This document shows positions 25,596 through 33,134 of a stretch of DNA of 33,380 bases, piece by piece. Origin of the DNA: Candidatus Kapaibacterium sp. (GTDB lineage Bacteria > Bacteroidota > Ignavibacteria > Kapaibacteriales > Kapaibacteriaceae); contig VEQR01000023.1 of the NCBI GenBank assembly GCA_018883125.1, positions 1-33,380 of the forward strand, read 5' to 3'. Position numbers and translations under genes: made by a program. Each line of letters starts with the position of its first letter. Position 1 is the first letter of the stretch. The notes below the pieces were generated by a model. That model searched no databases and was not told the origin of the DNA. It saw nothing but the letters and a program-made list of their open reading frames with translations.

Positions 25596-27683
25596 ATGCA
25601 TTCAATCCTTCGCCCCCTTCTGCCGGTTGCCGTCCTCATTGCCGCTACTCTGCTGGCCCCCGCTCAGGCGCCGACTCCGCGCGACTTCGGCCTGGCCCTG
25701 AACGCTAAAGTCACCGGCGGCGCGCAGCCCAAGATCACGCTGCGCTGGAACAAGGACGATAACCAGCAATCGGTCTACATCTGGAAGAAGCTGAAGGATG
25801 TTGCCCGCTTCGAGGCGGACGTCTATGACTCCGTGATTGGCAAGGGGCTTGAGTGGACCGATACTCAGGTCGAGGTAGGCCAATCATACGAATACCGAGT
25901 GTTCCGCTTGGTTGCGCGCACCGGAGCTACGCCGGCCACGTTCTACGGAACGGGTTATATCAACGCCGGGATCGAAGCGCCCCCTGCCCCCCGCGAACGA
26001 GTACTTGTGCTGGTGGATTCGACCATGCGTCAGCCCCTTGCAAACCAGCTAACGACGTTCGAGCAGGACCTTATCAACGAAGGTTGGGAGGTAACGATGC
26101 TGTCCGTTCCGCGAGCTACGTCTTTCGACTCCGGCAAGGTGAACCAGGTTCGGGCGCTGATCAAGCGGGAATGGAATTCTGTGCAGAATATCGGTGGTAT
26201 CGTCCTTGTGGGGCGCGTTCCTGTTCCTTACTCCGGCATCATCGCGCCGGATGGACACCAGGATCACCTAGGTGCATGGCCGGCCGACGGTATCTATGGC
26301 GACCACAACGGCAGTTATACAGACCGGACTGCGAGTCAGCTAAACACATCCCGTCCGTCAAACAACAACGTAGTGGGCGACGGGAAGTTTGACCAGAGTC
26401 TCTTTAGTACCGATGTTGACATTCCTGTGGGGCGCATCGATTTCTACAATCTTCCACAGTTCAGCAAGAGCGAAACGGACCTCCTGAAGAACTACTTCAA
26501 GAAGAACCACGACTACCGCACTGGCGCGTGGAACGTAACCATGGGTGGCATCATCGACGACAATTTTGGTACCTACGGCGAGGTCTTTGCTGCCTCGGCA
26601 TGGCGGATGTTTAGCGTTTTTGGACCCGATACTGCCGTCAAAGCTGGGGACTTTTTTGCCGACCTGAATGGACCGAACACGATGCTTCTTGGCTACGGCT
26701 GCGGAGGCGGCACGGATGTGTCTGCCGGGGGCGTTGGCACAACCACGGATCTGTCGACAAAGCCAGTACACGCGGTGTTCACCTTTCTGTTTGGAAGCTA
26801 CTTTGGGGACTGGGACACCAAGAATAATTTCCTGCGCTCAGCACTTGCCACTGACCCTCGCGTTCTGACATGCTCGTGGTCTGGACGTCCTCACTGGTAT
26901 ATCCATCACATGGCACTCGGCGAGACAATTGGCTATAGTGCGCGTTTGGCCCAGAATAACATGCCTATCGTTTCCAATCAGCTTGGCAATTACATACCGA
27001 ATGCCACTGTCGGCACAAACGGTATGAGCATCGCATCCGCCGGTGACCGCCAGATCCACATAGCCTTGATGGGCGATCCAACGTTGCGTGCCGTTCCGAA
27101 GCCAATAGCTGTCGTCAACACCCTTACCGGATCAACAGAGCTTCCGGACAAGGTCAACCTTACATGGCTAAAGCCATCGGGGTCAGCGGACGCATTCACC
27201 GTCTATCGTCGTAAGCAAGGCGTTAAAAAGTGGACGCTTCTCACGTCCCGTCCCATCACAGCAACAACGTTCCGCGACTCGCTCAAGAGCGAAGGCACAC
27301 TTGAGTACATGGTCCGCACCTGCGCTCTCCGCACCACAGCCAGTGGAACCTACTATGACATGGGTAAAGGGGCTGTATGCAGCGTCATCACAACCGGCAT
27401 TACCGAGGACGCACCCGTTGCCGGCCAGGTGCTGGCAACGGTTCATCCCAATCCTGCATCGGACAACCTGAGCATTGAGTTCACGGTCACCCGTTCGGGC
27501 GAGACAATTGTCGACCTTTTCGACATCACCGGCCGCAGCGTAGCCCGCTTCAATCCCGGAATGCTTGCCGCCGGTTCTCACCGCACGTCGTTTGATGTCT
27601 CAGCGCTCCCAACCGGTACGTACACACTTTCGGTTAAGGGTGCCGGCGAGAGCACAACGGTTCCGGTGATGGTCGTACGATAA
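25596..27683 (+). CDS. Gingipain-like (C25 fold) T9SS-secreted protein, catalytic residues apparently replaced
   Basis: 695 residues: signal peptide (1-24), a fibronectin-III-like domain (about 30-125), a C25 peptidase-like domain (about 135-500), a second FN3-like domain (about 515-610) and a T9SS sorting domain (about 615-695; VHPNPASDNLSIEF to GTYTLSVKG). C25 landmarks are the VLVLVDSTM strand, GGIVLVGRVPVP, DGIYGD and DIPVGRIDFYN. By eye, the GHG of gingipains aligns with GYG (Tyr367) and the CVNGDF nucleophile with SYFGDW (Ser401), so the His-Cys dyad is missing. It may be a binding protein rather than a protease, or use Cys369 differently. It diverges from the giant T9SS protein. Confidence 0.82.
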   Translation: MHSILRPLLPVAVLIAATLLAPAQAPTPRDFGLALNAKVTGGAQPKITLRWNKDDNQQSVYIWKKLKDVARFEADVYDSVIGKGLEWTDTQVEVGQSYEYRVFRLVARTGATPATFYGTGYINAGIEAPPAPRERVLVLVDSTMRQPLANQLTTFEQDLINEGWEVTMLSVPRATSFDSGKVNQVRALIKREWNSVQNIGGIVLVGRVPVPYSGIIAPDGHQDHLGAWPADGIYGDHNGSYTDRTASQLNTSRPSNNNVVGDGKFDQSLFSTDVDIPVGRIDFYNLPQFSKSETDLLKNYFKKNHDYRTGAWNVTMGGIIDDNFGTYGEVFAASAWRMFSVFGPDTAVKAGDFFADLNGPNTMLLGYGCGGGTDVSAGGVGTTTDLSTKPVHAVFTFLFGSYFGDWDTKNNFLRSALATDPRVLTCSWSGRPHWYIHHMALGETIGYSARLAQNNMPIVSNQLGNYIPNATVGTNGMSIASAGDRQIHIALMGDPTLRAVPKPIAVVNTLTGSTELPDKVNLTWLKPSGSADAFTVYRRKQGVKKWTLLTSRPITATTFRDSLKSEGTLEYMVRTCALRTTASGTYYDMGKGAVCSVITTGITEDAPVAGQVLATVHPNPASDNLSIEFTVTRSGETIVDLFDITGRSVARFNPGMLAAGSHRTSFDVSALPTGTYTLSVKGAGESTTVPVMVVR

Positions 27684-27727
27684 ACGCACTGCATCGTGCG
27701 AAGCCACGAATCACAGCAAGGCTGTTC

Positions 27728-29179
27728 TCAGCGTCGCGAGCGCCAAACCATATACACCGGAACTCCGCTTGCCACGATCAGCAGACCCGGCCAACTATAG
27801 TTAGGCTTGTAGATCAGCAGGCAAACGCAGATCGTCAGGGCCAGCACGATGTAGAGCGCCGGCAGCACAGGATAGCCAACGGCTTTGATCGGGCGAGGTG
27901 CGTCCGGCCGTGTTGTCCGTAGGCGGAAAATGCCGAGGATCGTCAGCACATAGAAGATCAGCACGGCAAAGACAACATAGTCGAGCAGGTCGCCATACTT
28001 ACCACTCAGACACAGAGCGGAAGCCCAAACGGCCTGCATCCAGAGGGAGGCAGCAGGAGCCCCATTCCTGTTAAGCGTGGCGGCTTTGCGGAAGAACATC
28101 CCGTCGTTAGCCATGGCATAGTAGGCGCGAGATCCGCTAAGGATGATCCCGTTATTGCACCCGAAGGTAGAGATCATGATGAGGACAGCCATGATGAGGC
28201 CGCCCGAAGGGCCAAAGATCACATCGGCCGCAGCGGCACCAACGCGATCGTTGGTGGCAAATGCAATGCCGCGCCCCAGTGACGTTGGAGCGTCAGGCGA
28301 ACCACCAATAGGCATCACCGAGATATAGGCGAGATTTGTCAGGAGATACAGAGCGGTCACGAGGGCCACACCCATGATGAGTGCCCGGGGAATGGTTCGT
28401 TCCGGACTCTTCACTTCCGAGGCAGCGAAAGTAATGTTGTTCCAGGCATCGCTGGAGAACACCGAGCCCACCATTGAGACGGCAACAATGGCCAGAAACG
28501 GCATGCCGTATCGACTGGCAAAACCGTACGACGTCTGCTGATCAGGGGTAAGCATCGGCACCGCTGATGAAACTCCATCCGTCCAGAGAGACCCCAATGC
28601 AGACGCGAGGGTACCGTTGGAGAGGCCATACACGATTCCGGCAGTGGCAAGAGCCACAACACTGACGATCTTGGTGGTTGTGAAGGTGTTCTGTACCAGC
28701 TTACCCAGACTTACGCCACGGGCGTTAAGGGCCGTTAACGCAATGATCGATAGGATCGCAAAGGCCTGTGCCGCGTTGATCGAAAAGCCCCCTGCCGAAA
28801 TCAGAATGTGAGTCTCCCCTACGCCCGGGAACACGGCCGACGTATACTTGGCAAAGGCCATCGCTACTGCGGCTATCGTTCCGGTCTGTATCACCGTAAA
28901 GAGCGTCCACCCGTAAAGGAACCCTGCAAGAGGACCAAACGCTTCGCGCAGATACACGTACTGTCCACCGGCATGGGGCAACAGACCAGCCAGCTCGCCA
29001 TAGGACAAAGCGGCGATCATCGTTAACAGACCCGTGACAAGCCAAACAACAAGCAACATGCCCGGCGAGCCAACGGAGCGAGCAATGTCGGCACTCACTA
29101 AGAAAACGCCGGACCCAATCATGGATCCGGCGACGATCATCGTAGAGTCGAATAGTCCGAGCTCGCGCTTGAAACTCAT
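27728..29179 (-). CDS. APC-superfamily amino acid permease (LAT/SteT-like)
   Basis: 483 residues with about 12 hydrophobic segments and the APC signature in helix 1 (GSMIGSGVFL) preceded by the short LGLFDSTMIV lead. It should move amino acids across the inner membrane by exchange or proton symport; the substrate cannot be read from sequence. The start is ATG 29179, preceded by an AGGGAG Shine-Dalgarno sequence; a longer upstream frame overlaps the neighbour and has no family likeness. It overlaps the stop of the upstream permease by ATGA, so the two are translated together. No transcription terminator is obvious in the 44-nt convergent gap at 27684-27727; only a 5-bp hairpin lies at 27713-27725. 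Confidence 0.92.
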   Translation of the reverse strand: MSFKRELGLFDSTMIVAGSMIGSGVFLVSADIARSVGSPGMLLVVWLVTGLLTMIAALSYGELAGLLPHAGGQYVYLREAFGPLAGFLYGWTLFTVIQTGTIAAVAMAFAKYTSAVFPGVGETHILISAGGFSINAAQAFAILSIIALTALNARGVSLGKLVQNTFTTTKIVSVVALATAGIVYGLSNGTLASALGSLWTDGVSSAVPMLTPDQQTSYGFASRYGMPFLAIVAVSMVGSVFSSDAWNNITFAASEVKSPERTIPRALIMGVALVTALYLLTNLAYISVMPIGGSPDAPTSLGRGIAFATNDRVGAAAADVIFGPSGGLIMAVLIMISTFGCNNGIILSGSRAYYAMANDGMFFRKAATLNRNGAPAASLWMQAVWASALCLSGKYGDLLDYVVFAVLIFYVLTILGIFRLRTTRPDAPRPIKAVGYPVLPALYIVLALTICVCLLIYKPNYSWPGLLIVASGVPVYMVWRSRR

Positions 29180-30627
29180 GCCGCTCCCTTGCGAACGAGG
29201 GAGTTCTTCTTTCCATAGACCTGATAGACGACCAGACCAATGGCAAGCCACACAACCAGTCGCATAAAGTGCAGATAGTCGCTCAGACACAGAGACACCA
29301 GCAATGCTCCGCACGAAAGAATGCCAAGAATCGGCACCAGCGGAACGAGCGGCGTCTTGAATGGTCGCTCGCGGTTGGGCTCCTTGTACCGCAGGATGAG
29401 AACAGCCGCACACACCACAACGAAGGCGAACAGCGTACCGACCGACGTCATCTCACCGACAAGGGCGATAGGAGCAAAACCAGCAAACAGGCTGACGACA
29501 AAGGCAAAAAGCAGGTTCGACTTCCATGGAGTCTTGTACTTCGGATGCGTATCCGAAAAGAGTTTCGGCAGTAGGCCATCCTTGGACATGGTATAAAACA
29601 CCCGAGACTGACCAAGAAGCATCACCAGGATCACACTTGAGTATCCGGCGATGATGGCAAGGTTGATTGCCGGTGCCAACCAGCTTATACCCATCTTTTC
29701 GATTGCCACTGCCACCGGAGCTGCCACACCAGCAAACTCCTTGTAATTCGCAACGCCCGTCATCACAAAGGAGAACAGCACGTATAGAATGGTACAAATG
29801 ACCAAAGAACCGAGGATACCGATGGGCATGTCGCGTTGTGGATTCTTCGCCTCCTGAGCGGCCGTTGAAACCGCGTCAAATCCGATGAAGGCAAAGAAGA
29901 CCATGCCGGCTGCCTTCAGGACTCCACTCCAACCGAAGTGACCAAACTCTCCCGTGTTGGCCGGGATGAATTCAGCGTAGTTGTCGGCATTGATGTAGGC
30001 AAAACCGAGGCCGATGAAGATGATCACAACGGCAACCTTGAGCGCCACGATAAACGCATTGGCGCGCGCCGACTCTTGGATACCGCGGATGAGGAGAAGA
30101 GAAACGACAAAGACGATGAACATTGCCGGCAGATTCACCAATCCGTGCTCTGTCGATCCCGGCGGTGTTTGCCAGTAGGACATTGCGAAGGATGTTGGCA
30201 ATGTGACGCCGTAGTATGCGAGGAACTTGGATAAATACGCTGACCACGAAACCGCCACCGTCGAGGCACCCACCGCATACTCAAGAACAAGGTCCCAGCC
30301 GATGATCCAGGCAAACAGTTCACCCATTGTAGCATAGGCATACGTGTACGCGCTACCGGCTACAGGAATCATTGCCGCAAACTCTGCATAACACAGCCCG
30401 GCAAACGCACAGCCAATGGCGGCAATCACAAAAGAAAGCGACACAGCGGGGCCGGCATGCTCCGCGGCGGCTATACCTGTAAGCGAAAACAGCCCTGCAC
30501 CAATGATCGCGCCAATGCCGAGATTGATGAGATTACCTGCCCCAAGTGTGCGCTTCAGCTCAGTATTGTGAACTGCATCGCTTTGTAACTGCGAGATATC
30601 CTTACGGAATCGTAGCTCAAACGCCAT
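29176..30627 (-). CDS. APC-superfamily permease, cationic amino acid transporter type (YfnA-like)
   Basis: 483 residues, about 12 to 13 membrane segments. The N-terminus (RKDISQLQ ... [24 protein letters not shown]) and later blocks ([45 protein letters not shown]) are typical of the CAT/YfnA group of amino acid importers. The ATG at 30627 has a GGGGAG Shine-Dalgarno 8 nt upstream. It is the first gene of a two-permease operon, and the second starts inside its stop codon. The two proteins are of the same length but different subfamilies, so they are more likely complementary than recent duplicates. Confidence 0.94.
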   Translation of the reverse strand: MAFELRFRKDISQLQSDAVHNTELKRTLGAGNLINLGIGAIIGAGLFSLTGIAAAEHAGPAVSLSFVIAAIGCAFAGLCYAEFAAMIPVAGSAYTYAYATMGELFAWIIGWDLVLEYAVGASTVAVSWSAYLSKFLAYYGVTLPTSFAMSYWQTPPGSTEHGLVNLPAMFIVFVVSLLLIRGIQESARANAFIVALKVAVVIIFIGLGFAYINADNYAEFIPANTGEFGHFGWSGVLKAAGMVFFAFIGFDAVSTAAQEAKNPQRDMPIGILGSLVICTILYVLFSFVMTGVANYKEFAGVAAPVAVAIEKMGISWLAPAINLAIIAGYSSVILVMLLGQSRVFYTMSKDGLLPKLFSDTHPKYKTPWKSNLLFAFVVSLFAGFAPIALVGEMTSVGTLFAFVVVCAAVLILRYKEPNRERPFKTPLVPLVPILGILSCGALLVSLCLSDYLHFMRLVVWLAIGLVVYQVYGKKNSLVRKGAA

Positions 30628-30775
30628 CAGCGTCTCCCCTTTTGATTACGGATTTTTCGGCCTCGCAATATACATGTGGGAACGTGATAGCACCCGCAGA
30701 TTGTTCTTCCGAGTGCGTACGTTTGCACCTTCCTTGAAGGAGTCATTTTTTATCGTCAACAATTTGGAGATCCCT
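30628..30775. promoter_or_regulatory. Divergent intergenic region (permeases / peroxiredoxin)
   Basis: 148 bp between the divergent permease operon and the peroxiredoxin gene. It carries the Shine-Dalgarno sites of both (GGGGAG on the minus strand near 30636-30641; GGAG at 30766-30769 for the GTG start at 30776). No clear -33/-7 promoter pair is visible. Confidence 0.3.
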
Positions 30776-31246
30776 GTGGCACTTGCCGTTGGAACCCCCG
30801 CACCAGATTTCACACTCGTCGGCACAGACATGAAGCCGGTTTCTTTATCCTCATTCGCTGGCAAGAATGTTGTGGTTGCCTTCTTCCCGGCTGCTTTCAC
30901 GGGCGTCTGTCAAGATGAGCTGTGCACCTTTCAAGGGGCTTTGCAGCGCCTTAATGGTGTGAATGCTGCTGTATTGGCCATCACGGCCGACATTCCGTTT
31001 GCTAACAAGGCCTTTGCTGACGCAAATGGTCTGCAGTTCCCACTCCTTTCGGACTTCACGCTGGCAACGATCAATGCGTACGATGTAGCATTCGAGAACT
31101 TTGCCGGAATAAGCGGCCTGACGCGCTCACACCGCGCTGTCTTTGTTGTTGGCCCTGACGGTACGATCTCCTATTGCGAGGTCACCGAGAATCCGGGCGT
31201 GCTGCCAAACTTCGACGCTCTGTACGCCGCTCTCGGCGCTGCCTGA
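30776..31246 (+). CDS. Peroxiredoxin, Bcp/PrxQ-like atypical 2-Cys
   Basis: 156 residues. The active site PxxxTxxC is Pro38-Thr42-Cys45 ([10 protein letters not shown]) and the catalytic Arg is Arg120 (SHRAVFVV). A second cysteine, Cys50, gives the C-x4-C spacing known in Bcp/PrxQ, where it resolves the sulfenic acid. It reduces peroxides using thioredoxin or similar donors. The GTG at 30776 is chosen because GGAG lies 6 nt upstream and the protein then starts [12 protein letters not shown] as the family does; the frame is open further up to 30674 without homology. A strong hairpin follows the gene. Confidence 0.93.
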   Translation: MALAVGTPAPDFTLVGTDMKPVSLSSFAGKNVVVAFFPAAFTGVCQDELCTFQGALQRLNGVNAAVLAITADIPFANKAFADANGLQFPLLSDFTLATINAYDVAFENFAGISGLTRSHRAVFVVGPDGTISYCEVTENPGVLPNFDALYAALGAA

Positions 31247-31266
31247 GCCCCCTGACACATACGACG

Positions 31267-31307
31267 TAAACAGAAACGGCCATCCTTTCGGATGGCCGTT
31301 CTGTTTA
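31267..31307. terminator. Hairpin terminator between convergent genes
   Basis: An 18-bp stem with one bulged A: left arm 31267-31285, loop TTTC 31286-31289, right arm 31290-31307. The stem core is ACGGCCATCC / GGATGGCCGT. The base carries TAAACAG/CTGTTTA, so A- and T-rich flanks lie on both sides and it could stop transcription from both the peroxiredoxin and the minus-strand gene at 31386. Confidence 0.85.
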
Positions 31308-31385
31308 GCGATGTTTCCGCAAGGCGCACGTCCTCTTTATGCTCCATGCCTTCCCCCAAAGTCATGTCATGCGGAAACCGTCACA

Positions 31386-31754
31386 TTACTCTGCTTGCAA
31401 ATCCTTCCTCGGACGCCCATAGCGTCGTTCCGACTTCTTCTTCATGCCCAGTTTCGCAATCTCATCGGAGTCGTCGCCATACTGGGCGATGACCTGCCGT
31501 TTGACGCCGAGCACAAGGTCATGGAAAGAGTTTTCAATCGCAATTGCTTCATCGCGTGCCTTCGCTGCCGCTTCCTGGGCTGATTGCTCAGCGAGAATGG
31601 CAGCCTCGACGTTCTTGAGCGCTTCCTGCAACTTGACAACCGTGAACTCCTTGTTTGCAGGGTTATAGTCCTTGAGACCGAGAACAGCTTTCGCCACCTC
31701 CCGATCCTGAGCAAGGGTCTTTTGGGTCACCCTGATGGTTGTTCGACGTGCCAT
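31386..31754 (-). CDS. Small charged coiled-coil protein, function unknown
   Basis: 122 residues, cytosolic, no membrane segment. The middle (about 38-75) is an Ala/Glu/Gln-rich helix likely to form a coiled coil (VKLQEALKNVEAAILAEQSA), followed by HDLVLGVKRQVIAQYGDDSDEIAKLG and a basic tail (KKKSERRYGRPRK). I recall similar short proteins, with the VLGVKRxVIAQ-GxDSxE pattern and a lysine-rich end, as hypotheticals in several environmental phyla; none has a known function. The basic tail suggests nucleic acid binding. It has its own canonical promoter (31841-31871) with a leader of about 80 nt. Confidence 0.85.
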   Translation of the reverse strand: MARRTTIRVTQKTLAQDREVAKAVLGLKDYNPANKEFTVVKLQEALKNVEAAILAEQSAQEAAAKARDEAIAIENSFHDLVLGVKRQVIAQYGDDSDEIAKLGMKKKSERRYGRPRKDLQAE

Positions 31755-32174
31755 TGATCGCAGATTCCCCGAAGCACTCGTGAATTAGGACTTATGCTGC
31801 ATGCCTACCGAATTCTGTCCGCGCTGTTACAACTACAGCACAAAGATAAGTGACATTCTATTCCATGCAAACAATCATGCAATCATTTTTTCGACCAAGG
31901 GTCATGCAGAAATTCACTCTGCAGTATACGAATCGACTTTTTAACCAACTTGAGTCAGATATACAGGGCTTGATAAACAATACCCGCCATCAGAAGGCTC
32001 CTTTGCCTCTATCGAACTCATGAATCTGCTCGTCGAAGTCTGATCGACCAACGGGCAACGTCATTATTTTGCCGACCAAGCAACTGCGATGTCCCCCTAC
32101 TACACTATTTTCGTGGTGTTCTCGACATCACCACAGTCCACATACGACAATTACCGAATCACGCCGGAGCTTTC
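31755..32174. other. 420-bp intergenic region with opposing promoters
   Basis: Contains the Bacteroidota-type promoter for the minus-strand coiled-coil gene (31841-31871), three CATGCA words (31864-31869, 31876-31881, 31903-31908), a 6-bp inverted repeat TGCAGA-N7-TCTGCA (31905-31923), a possible -7 box TATTTTCG (32106-32113) and a Shine-Dalgarno GGAG (32165-32168) for the secreted-protein gene at 32175. The stretch 31930-32100 shows no gene or structure I can support. Confidence 0.6.
31841..31871 (-). promoter_or_regulatory. Bacteroidota-type promoter (TTTG-N19-TATCTTTG)
   Basis: On the minus strand TTTG (plus-strand 31868-31871) is followed by exactly 19 nt and TATCTTTG (plus-strand 31841-31848). 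This matches the -33/-7 consensus TTTG-N19-TAnnTTTG of the Bacteroidota primary sigma factor. It drives the coiled-coil gene whose ATG is at 31754, with a leader of roughly 80 nt. CATGCA words overlap and flank the -33 element. Confidence 0.8.
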
Positions 32175-32606
32175 ATGAAAACGATTGCCATTTCCATAGT
32201 TGTTGTTGCTGTGATGGCGGCTACCGTGCCTGCGCCCGCGCAGACGACAACAGATAGGATCACCCTTCAAGGCGGTCCGACGGCGGACGATATGCTGAAG
32301 CCAGCAATGAAGGTCGGTCAGATCAAGACTGCTGTTGCCCTTTTGCCTACCGTCGAGATTCGGATGACCGAACTCGATTCGTATCTCGATCTTCGGAACG
32401 TCCTCACGAGCTCACTCGACAAGGCAACGTCGGCCAAGAAGTCGGACGATGACGCCCTGACGGTAGAAATGCGCGGCAGTCAGCTATTTGCTCTTTCCGT
32501 TCTTCTGACGCGTATGGACAACAAGAGTGCCGACTCCACCACAATCAAGGATCTTGGGAAGTCGCTGAACGAGGCGGTGACCGGGTGGAAACCTTCCAAA
32601 AAGTGA
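32175..32606 (+). CDS. Small secreted protein, tandem paralogue 1, unknown family
   Basis: 143 residues with a signal peptide (MKTIAISIVVVAVMAATVPA, cleavage near PAQ, residue 23). The mature part is helical and charged. It shares with the protein at 32650 the blocks MKxxxxK, VEIRxxExxxxLDxRxVLT (about 59-77) and KxDDDALTxEMRG (about 88-100), so the two are duplicates. There are no cysteines in the mature part and no lipobox. I do not recognise the family. GGAG lies 6 nt before the ATG. The second copy begins 43 nt after its stop. Confidence 0.85.
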   Translation: MKTIAISIVVVAVMAATVPAPAQTTTDRITLQGGPTADDMLKPAMKVGQIKTAVALLPTVEIRMTELDSYLDLRNVLTSSLDKATSAKKSDDDALTVEMRGSQLFALSVLLTRMDNKSADSTTIKDLGKSLNEAVTGWKPSKK

Positions 32607-32608
32607 CG

Positions 32609-32616
32609 TAGATTTG
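32609..32616 (+). promoter_or_regulatory. TAnnTTTG box between the two paralogues
   Basis: TAGATTTG matches the -7 consensus and begins 3 nt after the first paralogue's stop; the second paralogue's ATG is at 32650, so the leader would be about 30 nt. No TTG at the -33 distance. The second gene may be transcribed on its own. Confidence 0.35.
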
Positions 32617-32649
32617 CACAGTTTTTCTCACAATTATCACACGAGTACA

Positions 32650-33066
32650 ATGAAGATCTTCGCAATTATCGCACTGGTTGCCGGCACGCTGTTCGCAAGC
32701 GTTGATGCCTCTGCACAAGGCAGCCTCACACCAGCTGCTCAAGCACCTACGGTCATCAAGCCAAAGATGAAGCTCGCCGAAGTCAAGGGCGTTGTTCAGT
32801 TCCTTGGTGGAATCGAGATTCGCGGCGGCGAGGTGGAAGCATTCCTAGATACCCGCAAGGTTCTTACGGATGCAATTGACGCTGCAACAAAGGCGAGCAA
32901 GAAGGACGACGATGCGTTGACGCTGGAAATGCGCGGCGATCAGGTTCAAAACCTCTTCACGCTGATGCAGCGCGGCAGCCTCAAGGGTGCCGAGGCAGAC
33001 ACATTCAACAACATCGTAACGGCTCTCAAGGACGCTGTCAAGGCAGCCCAGCCGAGCGGCAAGTAA
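32650..33066 (+). CDS. Small secreted protein, tandem paralogue 2, unknown family
   Basis: 138 residues, signal peptide about 1-23 (MKIFAIIALVAGTLFASVDASAQ). The mature protein begins with a low-complexity Ala/Pro/Thr stretch, then repeats the blocks of its neighbour: MKLAEVKGVVQFLGGIEIR, FLDTRKVLTDAIDAATKASK and KDDDALTLEMRG. The ending is AVKAAQPSGK where paralogue 1 has AVTGWKPSKK. The ATG at 32650 starts directly before the signal peptide; the frame is open from 32614 without a signal. Function unknown; secreted, periplasmic or surface location expected. A strong terminator follows. Confidence 0.87.
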   Translation: MKIFAIIALVAGTLFASVDASAQGSLTPAAQAPTVIKPKMKLAEVKGVVQFLGGIEIRGGEVEAFLDTRKVLTDAIDAATKASKKDDDALTLEMRGDQVQNLFTLMQRGSLKGAEADTFNNIVTALKDAVKAAQPSGK

Positions 33067-33087
33067 ATCCCACGCACGATTCTCTGC

Positions 33088-33124
33088 AAAGCCCCATGAG
33101 CTCATCGTTCATGGGGCTTTTCAT
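33088..33124 (+). terminator. Rho-independent terminator
   Basis: A 12-bp perfect stem, AAAGCCCCATGA (33088-33099) with TCATGGGGCTTT (33109-33120), a 9-nt loop and a T-rich tail (TTTTCATTT). It ends the tandem secreted-protein genes 22 nt after the second stop. Confidence 0.9.
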
Positions 33125-33134
33125 TTCTCCAGCT

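Noticed and set aside
27713-27725. Terminator between the C25-like gene and the permease
   Set aside because: The hairpin ACAGC-AAG-GCTGT has only 5 bp and no T tract.
29180-29413. Upstream extension of the second permease
   Set aside because: It overlaps the other permease gene and lacks homology; the ATG at 29179 has a good Shine-Dalgarno sequence and ATGA coupling.
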